From: Oscillospiraceae bacterium
GTDB taxonomy: Bacteria > Bacillota > Clostridia > UMGS1883
NCBI GenBank assembly: GCA_022508735.1
Contig: JAFLUQ010000021.1
Span: forward strand, 1 to 22,109
Reading direction: 5' to 3'
Length of the DNA: 22,109 bases
This document shows positions 1-7,119 of this stretch, piece by piece. The position numbers and the translations under genes are program-made. A model generated the notes under the pieces. That model saw only the letters and a program-made list of their open reading frames with translations. It was not told the origin of the DNA and searched no databases. The first letter of the stretch is position 1; the number at the start of each line of letters is the position of its first letter.

Positions 1-6
1 TAAACA

Positions 7-69
7 CCTGTACACTTAGGTACAGGCAACAATCCGCCCGGAGGGCGCATGGGTCCAGCGGCACGCTGG
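7..69. repeat. Cluster of three perfect hairpins at the window edge
   Basis: Three inverted repeats follow each other. The first has a 7-bp stem (CCTGTAC/GTACAGG, 7-13 with 20-26, 6-nt loop). The second has a 5-bp GC stem (CGCCC/GGGCG, 35-39 with 43-47, 3-nt loop). The third has a 6-bp stem (CCAGCG/CGCTGG, 55-60 with 64-69, 3-nt loop). All are perfect. The block lies 3' of the LRR gene that ends at 105 on the minus strand, but no T-run follows on either strand as in the other terminators here. It could be the end of a structured RNA, a REP-like repeat or an IS200/IS605-type element end. What lies left of base 1 is unknown. Confidence 0.5.
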
Positions 70-104
70 TAAACTATAATTTATAATCTGTATAACTTTC
101 TATC

Positions 105-1622
105 CTATATTACCTCCGCCTCAGCCGCGGCGCAGAGTGGCCTCAGCCCCGCAAGGCTGTCCCATGCGAAAACCTTGACCAAGGATGCGCCCTGAGCCGT
201 CATATCGGCCCGGCCGTCCTTCATTACTGCCCCCGTTATGTATCCTCCGCCAGCATCATACGCTGCCGCAAACAGGGTCGCTCCGTTTGGAATATCCGCC
301 GGCTCCACACTCACGGCAAGGCGGTCTTTGTTTACCATGACATTAAGTCCGGTCAATGACGGCCCGGAAAAATGAAACGTTGTCTTACTTAGAACCGCAT
401 TTCCGGTATCTATAAAGATGTTACCCCATTCTGCCTTACTGCCCTCATAATACACATCTTTGAGAGCACTGCAGATCAGAAAAGCTCTTTTTCCTATGCC
501 GACAAGAGTTTTCGGAATTTTCAGCGAAGTAACGGTGCTATTGGCATAAAACGCTTCCGCGGCGATAACGCGGGTCCCGGGCAGAAGAGCGTATTCCCCC
601 ACGACCTTTTTGCCGTTTATCAGGCAGGGACCTATATAGAGTGCGCCGTCCACATAATTACTGTTGTTTTTATAAAATGCCGTGCCGGAAAAAGCAGCTT
701 TATCGATCTCACGTACTCCTTCGCAGCCTTCTATGTCCGCAAGCTTTTTGCAGCCGTTGAAGGCGCTTGCTCCTATAGTCACCACGCCGCTTGGTATGGT
801 TATGGCAGCGAGGGAGATGCAGTCCTGAAAAGCGCTCTCCCCTATAGAGACCACGCCATCGGGGATCGTAACACTTCTGAGGTTTGTGCAGCCACTGAAG
901 GCTCCCATTCCTATCTCTTCAATGGCTTCGGGCATATAGACGGACCTCAGCAAGGCGCAGTTCATAAACGCGCCCTCTCCGAGGCTCGTAAGCTCCGTCG
1001 CATCGGATATATAGGCATAGACAAGGCTGCTGCATTTTTTGAAAGCACCGTCACCGATAATTTTCACGCTTGACGGAAAATAAATTTCAGTAAGCTCCCC
1101 ACAGCCGGCAAACGCGCCGGCTGCTACAGAAACAGTTCCGGAAATCACGTCATAATCGCCGGACACCTCTGTTCTTGACGGATTGCCGTCATCGGCACTG
1201 ATGAGATGGACGCCTATGTACAGAACACCCTTTCTCCAATTTCCTGATCTATTGTAATAAGACGTATTGTCAAAAGCCCCAACGCCAATGTTCATGGCGT
1301 TCTTGGGAAGTGTTATCATGTTCAGGCTCGTGCAGCCCGCAAACGCCTTATCCCCTATATTCGTCACACCGTTAGGAACCGTCACATTTTTAAGGCTCGT
1401 ACAGCTTTGAAACGCCTTTTCCTTTATGCTGGCGACGGGCTTTCCGTCGATCTCTCCCGGAATTTCCAGCCTCGTATCGTCCCCTTCATATTTTGTTATC
1501 TCAACATAGCTGTCCTGGCGGACGCTGTATACTATTCCGTCGCTCGTCGTCGCCGCACGACCAACAGCCGGGAGAGCCGCCAGCATAAACACCGTACACA
1601 ATATTTTCGTCAATTTGTTCAT
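105..1622 (-). CDS. Secreted BspA-like leucine-rich-repeat protein
   Basis: This is a 505-residue exported protein of the BspA/LRR_5 type. The N-terminus is a signal peptide (basic MNKLTK, a hydrophobic stretch, and a likely cut near VGRA-A at about residue 23). Residues from about 45 to 400 hold roughly a dozen 23-residue repeats of the form I-G-x-x-A-F-x-x-C-x-x-L-x-x-V-x-I-P. The last 80 residues form a different module ending in VKVFAWDSLAGLRPLC, a tail often seen on clostridial exported proteins. No sortase signal or C-terminal membrane anchor is visible, so it is probably released or held non-covalently. Family members are linked to adhesion and protein binding; the partner here is unknown. 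The ATG at 1622 follows an AGGGGGGAG ribosome site. The gene has its own promoter, so it is likely a single transcription unit. The 78-base stretch after its stop contains only the hairpin cluster listed separately. Confidence 0.9.
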   Translation of the reverse strand: MNKLTKILCTVFMLAALPAVGRAATTSDGIVYSVRQDSYVEITKYEGDDTRLEIPGEIDGKPVASIKEKAFQSCTSLKNVTVPNGVTNIGDKAFAGCTSLNMITLPKNAMNIGVGAFDNTSYYNRSGNWRKGVLYIGVHLISADDGNPSRTEVSGDYDVISGTVSVAAGAFAGCGELTEIYFPSSVKIIGDGAFKKCSSLVYAYISDATELTSLGEGAFMNCALLRSVYMPEAIEEIGMGAFSGCTNLRSVTIPDGVVSIGESAFQDCISLAAITIPSGVVTIGASAFNGCKKLADIEGCEGVREIDKAAFSGTAFYKNNSNYVDGALYIGPCLINGKKVVGEYALLPGTRVIAAEAFYANSTVTSLKIPKTLVGIGKRAFLICSALKDVYYEGSKAEWGNIFIDTGNAVLSKTTFHFSGPSLTGLNVMVNKDRLAVSVEPADIPNGATLFAAAYDAGGGYITGAVMKDGRADMTAQGASLVKVFAWDSLAGLRPLCAAAEAEVI

Positions 1623-1650
1623 AATACTCCCCCCTATCTCAATTAAGTAT

Positions 1651-1679
1651 ATAATATCACATTCATGTATAAAAGTAAA
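1651..1679 (-). promoter_or_regulatory. Sigma-A promoter of the LRR gene
   Basis: On the minus strand, a -35 TTTACT (1674-1679) and a -10 TATTAT (1651-1656) are separated by 17 nt. TGA directly before the -10 makes an extended TGn motif. Transcription would start near 1644, giving a leader of about 20 nt with the ribosome site at 1627-1635. Confidence 0.6.
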
Positions 1680-1752
1680 TCCAGTTTTAGCAATATTAAT
1701 ATTTTTTTAAAGCTCTGCACGGTATATTTCTTCTGTAAATGCAGCTACTTCC

Positions 1753-1788
1753 AAAAATATCCGGCGTCAAACGACGCCGGATATTTTT
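1753..1788 (-). terminator. Rho-independent terminator of the HPr-like/kinase operon
   Basis: A perfect 16-bp stem (1753-1768 with 1773-1788) closes a 4-nt AAAC loop. On the minus strand it ends in a run of T and starts 4 nt after the kinase stop codon. The A/T flanks on both sides would also let it work in the other direction. Confidence 0.9.
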
Positions 1789-1791
1789 AAT

Positions 1792-3387
1792 TTATCTCGT
1801 TGTCTCAACTGCCGCACGTTCCATGGGGAGACCAACCGAATAACGTGCGATAAATTTATTGAAGCCCTCTACATCCTCCGGATCGGGCTCTACGGTGATA
1901 CCGGCCTTATCGCCGAACACCTTTGAATTCAGGTAATCGGGCAGGCTCTCGCCCTCGGCCTTTTCGACCATATATGCCGCAAGCAAAGCCATACCCCAGG
2001 GGCCGCCCTCGCCTGCTGTCTCCATAACACTGACGGGAGCGTCCATAGCCGCGGCCAATATCTTCTGACCAACGCCCTCGGTCTTGAACAGGCCGCCGTG
2101 ACCGAGAATGCTGTCTACCTTTACGCCCTCCTGACGGAGCATGATGTCGAGACCGATCTTCAGCGCACCGAGAGAAGCATAGAGATGCGTCCGCATGAAG
2201 TTCGCCAGAGTGAACTTGCTTTCCGGCGTGCGCGCAAACAGCGGGCGTCCCTCCTCAAAGCCGGTGATGCTCTCACCGGAGTAGTAGGGGTAAGACACCA
2301 GCCCGCCGCAGTCGGCGTCGCCTTCCATAGCTCTGAAATACAGCGCGTCATAGAGTGCGGGCTTGCTTATTTCAACACCCACAAGCTCGGAAAACTCACG
2401 GAATATATTGACCCATGCGTTGATATCTGAGGTACAGTTGTTGCAGTGCACCATGCCGACCAGCTCACCGTCGGGGGTGGTAACAAGGTCGATCTCGGGA
2501 TATACCTTGGAAAGCTCCTTCTCAAGAACTATCATAGCGAATACCGACGTACCGGCAGACACGTTGCCTGTGCGGCGTGTAACGCTGTTGGTGGCGGTCA
2601 TGCCTGTTCCGGCGTCACCCTCCGGGGGTGCAAGAGGACAGCCCGGCTCAAGCTCGCCGCTGGGGTCGAGCCAAAGAGCGCCCGCTTCGGTGAGCGTGCC
2701 TGCGTTCTCGCCTGCCAGCAGCACCTTGGGCATAATGTCTTCAAGGCGCCAGGGATACTGCTTAACAAGCAGGTTGAACTTCTCTACCATTGAGGCGTTA
2801 TATGTCTTGGTAACAGTGTCTATCGGGAACATACCGGAGGCCTCGCCCACGCCGAGGACCTTCTCGCCGGTGAGCTGCCAGTGTATGTATCCGGCAAGGG
2901 TGGTCAGATAAGCTATGTCCGCCACATGGCTCTCGCCGTTAAGTATAGCCTGATAGAGGTGGGCTATGCTCCAGCGCTGAGGAATGTTATAATTGAACAG
3001 GGCCGTGAGCTCGCGGGCTGCCTGCTCAGTGATCGTATTGCGCCAGGTGCGGAAGGGTGCAAGCAGCACGCCGTCCTTATCAAAGGCCATATAGCCGTGC
3101 ATCATGGCACTGAAGCCCATGGCTCCTACCTTATGCAGGGAAATGCCGTACTTCTCTTTTACGTCAGCCTTAAGCTTTGCATAGCTGTCCTGCAGGCCGC
3201 CGCTGATGTCGCTGAGGGAATAGGTCCACACGCCGTTTTCATAGCGGTTCTCCCAGTCGTGGCTGCCCGAAGCAATGGGAGATTTGTCACTGCCGATGAG
3301 CACCGCCTTGATTCTGGTGGAGCCAAGCTCAATGCCCAGCACCGCCTTGCCCGATGAAATTTCACTTTTGATCTGTTCGATGTTCAC
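1792..3387 (-). CDS. FGGY-family carbohydrate kinase
   Basis: This 531-residue cytoplasmic kinase would phosphorylate a sugar or polyol with ATP, feeding it into central metabolism. Two actin-fold ATPase halves are visible. The N-terminal phosphate-1 motif is LGIELGSTRIKAV (about residues 17-29). The catalytic-base region is EGDAGTGM with Asp258. The C-terminal nucleotide-binding motif is GHGGLFKTEGVGQ, followed by GEGGPWGMALLAAY. Length fits the family (about 500-530). The substrate cannot be read from sequence; xylulokinase-type annotations are common for this subgroup, but the active-site context DAGTG differs from the DNA-C of XylB, so no symbol is given. It is the second gene of an operon, 30 nt after the HPr-like gene, with an AGGAGG site before the ATG. 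No transporter or isomerase lies beside it to name the sugar. Confidence 0.9.
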   Translation of the reverse strand: MNIEQIKSEISSGKAVLGIELGSTRIKAVLIGSDKSPIASGSHDWENRYENGVWTYSLSDISGGLQDSYAKLKADVKEKYGISLHKVGAMGFSAMMHGYMAFDKDGVLLAPFRTWRNTITEQAARELTALFNYNIPQRWSIAHLYQAILNGESHVADIAYLTTLAGYIHWQLTGEKVLGVGEASGMFPIDTVTKTYNASMVEKFNLLVKQYPWRLEDIMPKVLLAGENAGTLTEAGALWLDPSGELEPGCPLAPPEGDAGTGMTATNSVTRRTGNVSAGTSVFAMIVLEKELSKVYPEIDLVTTPDGELVGMVHCNNCTSDINAWVNIFREFSELVGVEISKPALYDALYFRAMEGDADCGGLVSYPYYSGESITGFEEGRPLFARTPESKFTLANFMRTHLYASLGALKIGLDIMLRQEGVKVDSILGHGGLFKTEGVGQKILAAAMDAPVSVMETAGEGGPWGMALLAAYMVEKAEGESLPDYLNSKVFGDKAGITVEPDPEDVEGFNKFIARYSVGLPMERAAVETTR

Positions 3388-3417
3388 TTTATTTTTCCTC
3401 CTTTTTTATGTATAGAT

Positions 3418-3660
3418 TTAATCCACAATATACTCGCCTATACGCTCCAGAAAGGCTTTAAATCCTTCATCGCCTTCATCAGCGTTGATCGATATATTGA
3501 CGGGACTGCTCCTGTCAAGACTGAAGATTCCCATTATGGACTTGGCGTTCACAATAAAATTATCAGTCAGTATATCTATCTCAAAACTTGCCTCGGTGGC
3601 CGCACCCACCAGCGCCTGTACCTTGTCAATCGTGTCAAGATTGATCTTTTTGTTAACCAT
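3418..3660 (-). CDS. HPr-fold protein lacking the phosphocarrier histidine
   Basis: This 80-residue protein has the length and fold pattern of HPr, the phosphocarrier of the sugar phosphotransferase system. The regulatory-serine segment is intact: NAKSIMGIFSL, with Ser41 matching Ser46 of HPr, the target of HPr kinase. The active-site loop is not: aligning on KSIMG puts Thr10 (in DTIDKV) where His15 belongs, and the usual HARPA loop is missing. It therefore cannot relay phosphate from enzyme I. By analogy with Bacillus Crh, it may act only as a regulator, binding CcpA when the serine is phosphorylated; that role is inferred. It is the first gene of a two-gene operon with the sugar kinase. The ATG at 3660 follows AAAGGAGAG at a somewhat long spacing. 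Confidence 0.8.
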   Translation of the reverse strand: MVNKKINLDTIDKVQALVGAATEASFEIDILTDNFIVNAKSIMGIFSLDRSSPVNISINADEGDEGFKAFLERIGEYIVD

Positions 3661-3752
3661 TGCCGCCTACTCTCCTTTATTATGTGAGGGTTCTCCGACG
3701 CGGGAGTGGTGCAGACCCCAGTCCGACGGAGGCATAAATTTCTCTGTATACA

Positions 3753-3758
3753 ATAATA
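3753..3758 (-). promoter_or_regulatory. Extended -10 of the HPr-like/kinase operon promoter
   Basis: On the minus strand, TATTAT is preceded by TGC, giving an extended TGn -10. The -35 at the right distance (TTTTAA, 17-nt spacer) is poor, so this promoter may depend on the extended -10 or on an activator. Transcription would start near 3746, leaving a leader of about 85 nt. Confidence 0.45.
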
Positions 3759-3803
3759 GCACAAACAAAAAGCAATTAAAAGGTACATTTAATATAAATT
3801 TTT

Positions 3804-3815
3804 AGTTTGCAAACT
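3804..3815. promoter_or_regulatory. Perfect 12-bp palindrome, possible operator
   Basis: AGTTTGCAAACT is self-complementary across all 12 bases. It sits about 46 bp upstream of the HPr-like -10 and about 105 bp upstream of the glgA -35. Size and symmetry suit a LacI-type or other dimeric repressor or activator, but the regulator is unknown. A chance palindrome in AT-rich DNA is possible. Confidence 0.35.
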
Positions 3816-3920
3816 GTTATTTTTGTATAAAAGTTATATCTTTACCGTTCTTACAGCATAGATTTAACATTCAAAAGAAAAAAATTTATTTAAACGTCGA
3901 AAAAAATTTACAATTTAGTG

Positions 3921-3949
3921 TTTACAAATCTCGCCGGGTGTATTATAAT
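3921..3949 (+). promoter_or_regulatory. Sigma-A promoter of glgA
   Basis: TTTACA (3921-3926) and TATAAT (3944-3949) are separated by 17 nt. Transcription would start near 3956, which lies downstream of the alternative glgA start at 3938 and so rules that start out. Confidence 0.75.
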
Positions 3950-3994
3950 ATACTTATATATATATTTTCAAAATCCTGGGAAAGGAGAAGTATT

Positions 3995-5440
3995 ATGAAA
4001 AAGATCCTTTTCGCCGCATCTGAGTGCGTACCATTTGTGAAGACCGGAGGACTGGCCGATGTTGTCGGTGCGCTGCCGGGCTGCTTCGACAAGAGCGAGT
4101 ATGACATACGGATCGTGGTTCCGTTTTACACCTGCATCCCTCAGCGTTTCAGCAAGGATTTCAAGTATGCGGCTCATTTCTATCTCAGCGCCGGAGCTTA
4201 CATAAACAACGAATACGTGGGTATAACTGAATACCAGTACGGCGGCATAAAATACTACTTTATCGACAACAAGCGATATTTCAGCGGACCACGCCCATAC
4301 GGCGATATCCGTGAGGATATTGAAAAATTCTGCTTTTTCTCCAAGGCTGTGCTGTCGATCCTTCCTGTGATAGACTTCCGCCCCGACATAATCCACTGCC
4401 ACGACTGGCAGACCGGCATGATCCCCGTATACCTTAAAACAGAGTTTGCCGGAGGGGATTTTTACCGTGGCATAAAAACGGTAATGACCATACATAACCT
4501 GAAGTTTCAGGGCGTTTGGGACATAAAGACCATGAAGGGCCTGACTGGCCTGCCCGACTATCTCTTTACTCCAGACAAGCTGGAGTTCAACGGCGCTGCC
4601 AATATGCTCAAGGGCGGTATAGTCTATGCAGACAAGATAACCACAGTCAGCGCCACATATGCCGAGGAGATACAGACAGAATACTACGGCGAGGGTCTTC
4701 ACGGCCTGCTTAGCGCCAGACGCGGCGACCTCAGCGGCATAGTCAACGGCATTGACTGCGAGATCTTCGATCCGGCCAATGATGACTCAATATTCGCTAC
4801 CTACGACTTTAACAATTTCTGGGCCAAAAAGTGGGAGAACAAGGTTTATCTACAGGAGCAGCTTGGCCTCGAAAAGGACAGAAACAAGTATATGATAGGC
4901 CTCATTTCCCGCCTGACCGATCAAAAGGGGCTCGACCTTGTTCAGAGAGTGCTAAACGAAATTGCGGACGACAATACGCAGCTTGTTATTCTGGGAACCG
5001 GTGAACGGCGGTACGAGGATATGTTCAAGGGCGCCGAGTGGGATCACAAAGGGCGGATCAGCGCGAATATCTACTACAGCGAGGAGCTCAGCCACAAGAT
5101 ATACGCCGCGGCCGACGCCATGCTCATTCCCTCACGGTTTGAGCCCTGCGGCCTGACACAGCTCATGGCCCTGCGTTACGGCACCGTGCCCATCGTGCGC
5201 GAGACCGGCGGCCTTAAAGATACCGTTCCGCCCTTCAACGAATTCACCGATGATGGGTTAGGGTTCTCCTTCTCAAACTATAACGCTCACGAAATGCTGC
5301 ACACCATAAACTATTCCAAGCAGGTATATTTCGATATGCCCATAAAGTGGCAGCAGATGATGCTTCGCGGCATGACAACAGACTATTCATGGAATTCCAG
5401 CAAAAAACGGTACGAGGAGCTTTACGACAGTTTAACATAG
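3995..5440 (+). CDS. glgA: Glycogen synthase (ADP-glucose type, GT5)
   Basis: GlgA adds glucose from ADP-glucose to the end of alpha-1,4-glucan chains in the cytoplasm. The 481-residue product matches the family length of about 480. The N-terminal Rossmann domain opens MKKILFAASECVPFVKTGG; Lys16 in the KTGGLADVVGALP motif binds ADP-glucose. The C-terminal half has the GLISRLTDQKGLDL segment and the catalytic-site motif SRFEPCGLTQL with Glu383, then YGTVPIVRETGGLKDTV. The ATG at 3995 is chosen because AAAGGAGAAG lies at 3981-3990 and because the predicted transcript starts near 3956. No other glycogen genes (glgC, glgD, glgB, glgP) are in the window, so glgA stands alone as its own unit with promoter and weak terminator. 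It faces away from the HPr-like/kinase operon across a shared control region. Confidence 0.97.
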   Translation: MKKILFAASECVPFVKTGGLADVVGALPGCFDKSEYDIRIVVPFYTCIPQRFSKDFKYAAHFYLSAGAYINNEYVGITEYQYGGIKYYFIDNKRYFSGPRPYGDIREDIEKFCFFSKAVLSILPVIDFRPDIIHCHDWQTGMIPVYLKTEFAGGDFYRGIKTVMTIHNLKFQGVWDIKTMKGLTGLPDYLFTPDKLEFNGAANMLKGGIVYADKITTVSATYAEEIQTEYYGEGLHGLLSARRGDLSGIVNGIDCEIFDPANDDSIFATYDFNNFWAKKWENKVYLQEQLGLEKDRNKYMIGLISRLTDQKGLDLVQRVLNEIADDNTQLVILGTGERRYEDMFKGAEWDHKGRISANIYYSEELSHKIYAAADAMLIPSRFEPCGLTQLMALRYGTVPIVRETGGLKDTVPPFNEFTDDGLGFSFSNYNAHEMLHTINYSKQVYFDMPIKWQQMMLRGMTTDYSWNSSKKRYEELYDSLT

Positions 5441-5445
5441 ACTTC

Positions 5446-5472
5446 AAAGGGGGAACCGTGCGTTTCCCCTTT
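5446..5472 (+). terminator. Hairpin after glgA, probable weak terminator
   Basis: A 10-bp stem (5446-5455 with 5463-5472, one G-T pair) closes a 7-nt loop, starting 5 nt after the glgA stop. The 3' side is AAATATTC rather than a clean T-run, so termination may be partial, with some read-through into the sigma factor operon. Confidence 0.55.
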
Positions 5473-5506
5473 AAATATTCATAAAAAAATTTAAATTAAT
5501 TATAGG

Positions 5507-5548
5507 TTTTACGTTTTTTTAGCGAATATATAGTTGAAAACGTTTTCG
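5507..5548 (+). promoter_or_regulatory. Weak promoter with a cre-like palindrome at the start site
   Basis: TTTTAC (5507-5512), 16 nt, then TATAGT (5529-5534) is a weak sigma-A-like promoter. Directly after the -10 is GAAAACGTTTTC (5536-5547), a perfect 12-bp palindrome. With its flanks (5535-5548) it fits the catabolite-responsive element pattern TGWAANCGNTNWCA except for the last base. It overlaps the expected start site, a position where bound CcpA or another LacI-family protein would repress. Confidence 0.45.
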
Positions 5549-5576
5549 GCACAAAATTCGGCAGGAGGTGAAGCGA

Positions 5577-6098
5577 GTGGAGCGGGACGAAAAAATTGTC
5601 GCCGGAGTGCGGCGAAGGGACGAAAGGGCTTTTGGCCTGCTGGTAGAGGACTACGGGCCGCTGATAAGAGCCATCGTCCACTGCCACCTGAGCGCCACGA
5701 TGTACACAGAAGAATGTGAGAACGACATCCTTCTCTCTCTTTGGCAGAACATGGGCAGCTATGACCCGAAAAAGAACAGCCTCAAAAACTGGATAGGCGC
5801 GGTCAGCAAGTACAAGTGCGTAGATTATCTGCGCCGCCACTACCGCGAGGCCTGCACCGTGCCCCTCAGCGAAGGGCTTACCGCCCCGGAGCCGGAGGAT
5901 CTCCGTGAGCTGGTAGAGGAACTGCTGACCGCTCTTAAGCCTGATGACCGTGCGCTGTTCCGGGAGCACTATCTCGAAGGACGCAGCGTTACCGAAATAG
6001 CTAAGGCCAGGCACAAAAGTCCCGATCTGCTATACAACCGTCTGTCGCTTGGGCGCAAAAGGCTAAGAAACATTTTTGGAAAGGAGCAATCGCTTTGA
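5577..6098 (+). CDS. ECF-type sigma-70 family sigma factor
   Basis: This 173-residue protein has the two domains of a minimal extracytoplasmic-function sigma factor. Region 2 spans about residues 10-85 and includes the segment ECENDILLSLWQN and the DNA-melting part NSLKNWIGAVSKYKCVDYLRR. Region 4 spans about 115-170, with a helix-turn-helix around EGRSVTEIAKARHKS. It would direct RNA polymerase to a small regulon. The GTG at 5577 is preferred over the in-frame GTG at 5568, because AGGAGG (5563-5568) sits 8 nt before 5577 and overlaps 5568. The gene overlaps the next by 4 nt, typical of a sigma/anti-sigma pair. What signal it answers to cannot be told from the sequence. Confidence 0.85.
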   Translation: MERDEKIVAGVRRRDERAFGLLVEDYGPLIRAIVHCHLSATMYTEECENDILLSLWQNMGSYDPKKNSLKNWIGAVSKYKCVDYLRRHYREACTVPLSEGLTAPEPEDLRELVEELLTALKPDDRALFREHYLEGRSVTEIAKARHKSPDLLYNRLSLGRKRLRNIFGKEQSL

Positions 6099-6988
6099 AA
6101 AACGAATTTGACCTTCTCAATGACGTTATCGTGGATTTCTCAGCCTACGAAGTAAAGGAATTAGAAGAAAAGGAGTTAAACGCCATGAAAAACGTAATAA
6201 ACAAACCTAAAAAGAAATTCTGGCCCAGAGTGGCCGCCGTGGCCGCCTGCGTGGGCCTGATAGCGGCTATAGGCCAGACCTCCTTCGCAAAGGAGTTTAT
6301 AGGCAATATTGTCAAAAAGATATCCACCGGGCATAACGAGTTTTTTCAGTACGATATGTCCAACGCGGAGGTTGATATTCCCAAGGAACTGTCAATTTTC
6401 TATGACGAAAACGGGAACCTCCTTACCAAGTACTCTGACGGCACCGTGTTCTACGATAAGGATGGCAACAAGATCGAAGATGTACAGGCGTATATCGAGA
6501 GTCTGCCATATGGAATAAAGGAGGCTGTGACCGGCGGCTCCGATATTACCCTTGTCATTGGCAAAGAGGAGAACGATCCGCTGGAGCGCTACAGAAATCA
6601 GGGCTACAGCATAATAGACAACGAGGCGGATATGGATATTCTTGACGAGGCGCTGGACTTCACGCCCGTGCTTCCAACCGAGCTGCCCGGCAGCTTCCGC
6701 TTCTGCGGAGCCGCCTACTTCGACACCAGCACGTACTACCTGACCCTGATCTATAAGAACGATAAGAGTGAGTATATATTCGTGCAAGAGCGCCTGCTCA
6801 ACGAGGAGACCGCCTTCTCCATGGGCACAGACGGCGAAATAGAAGAGCTGAAAATCAATGGACATAAGGCCGTATTGACCAATGAGATCAGTCTTGACTG
6901 GGAGGTTGGCGACGTATCCGTCGGCATAGCAGGACGGGGACATCTCAATAGAGACGAACTCATAACGATGGCCGAAAACATGAAATAA
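6095..6988 (+). CDS. Membrane anti-sigma factor, DUF4367-like
   Basis: This 297-residue protein probably holds the upstream sigma factor inactive at the membrane. A short cytoplasmic part (residues 1-42, acidic, FDLLNDVIVDFSAYE) is followed by one membrane helix (about 46-62, WPRVAAVAACVGLIAAIG) and an outside part of about 230 residues. The C-terminal section (about 170-297), ending ITMAENMK, resembles DUF4367, which commonly follows sigma factor genes in Firmicutes. There is no zinc-binding HxxxCxxC motif. The start is a TTG inside TTGA, overlapping the sigma gene stop, with AAAGGAG upstream. A second AAAAGGAG-N9-ATG occurs in frame at 6185; a product from there would lack the first 30 residues. 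A strong terminator follows. Confidence 0.75.
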   Translation: MKNEFDLLNDVIVDFSAYEVKELEEKELNAMKNVINKPKKKFWPRVAAVAACVGLIAAIGQTSFAKEFIGNIVKKISTGHNEFFQYDMSNAEVDIPKELSIFYDENGNLLTKYSDGTVFYDKDGNKIEDVQAYIESLPYGIKEAVTGGSDITLVIGKEENDPLERYRNQGYSIIDNEADMDILDEALDFTPVLPTELPGSFRFCGAAYFDTSTYYLTLIYKNDKSEYIFVQERLLNEETAFSMGTDGEIEELKINGHKAVLTNEISLDWEVGDVSVGIAGRGHLNRDELITMAENMK

Positions 6989-7025
6989 CGAAAATATCCC
7001 GCGGAGACTCCGCGGGATATTTTCG
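6989..7025 (+). terminator. Terminator of the sigma/anti-sigma operon
   Basis: A perfect 17-bp stem (6989-7005 with 7009-7025) closes a 3-nt GAC loop. GC-rich near the loop and A/T-rich at the base, it ends in TTTT and begins just after the stop codon. Confidence 0.9.
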
Positions 7026-7052
7026 TTGTCAAAAGTTAACACATTTATAAGA

Positions 7053-7082
7053 TTGACAAAATAGTACAAATTATGTTATAAT
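7053..7082 (+). promoter_or_regulatory. Consensus sigma-A promoter of the second LRR operon
   Basis: TTGACA (7053-7058), 18 nt, TATAAT (7077-7082): both hexamers are perfect, with TGT before the -10 forming an extended motif. Strong constitutive expression is expected. The leader to the TTG start at 7120 is about 30 nt. Confidence 0.85.
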
Positions 7083-7119
7083 AACCCTACAAATCGAAGA
7101 AAAAAAGGGGGCGAACGTT

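Larger units (their letters stand above)
3661..3994. other. Divergent intergenic control region (HPr-like/glgA)
   Basis: This 334-base AT-rich stretch has no gene. It holds the HPr-like promoter (minus) and the glgA promoter (plus), listed separately. Between them lies a perfect 12-bp palindrome. The minus-strand leader (about 3661-3746) can form a hairpin with CTCCG/CGGAG (3727-3731 with 3693-3697) around an inner GGGGT/ACTCC stem. It also repeats CGTCGGA twice. No known riboswitch consensus was recognised in it. Confidence 0.5.

Noticed and set aside
7..69. tRNA gene in the hairpin cluster
   Set aside because: The arms do not form a cloverleaf and no T-loop (GTTCRA) or acceptor stem is visible.
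3938..3994. Longer N-terminus for glgA starting at 3938
   Set aside because: That start lies inside the promoter and upstream of the expected transcript start. The family N-terminus begins at 3995 with a ribosome site at 3981-3990.
5568..5576. GTG at 5568 as the sigma factor start
   Set aside because: It overlaps the AGGAGG ribosome site; the GTG at 5577 has the normal 8-nt spacing.
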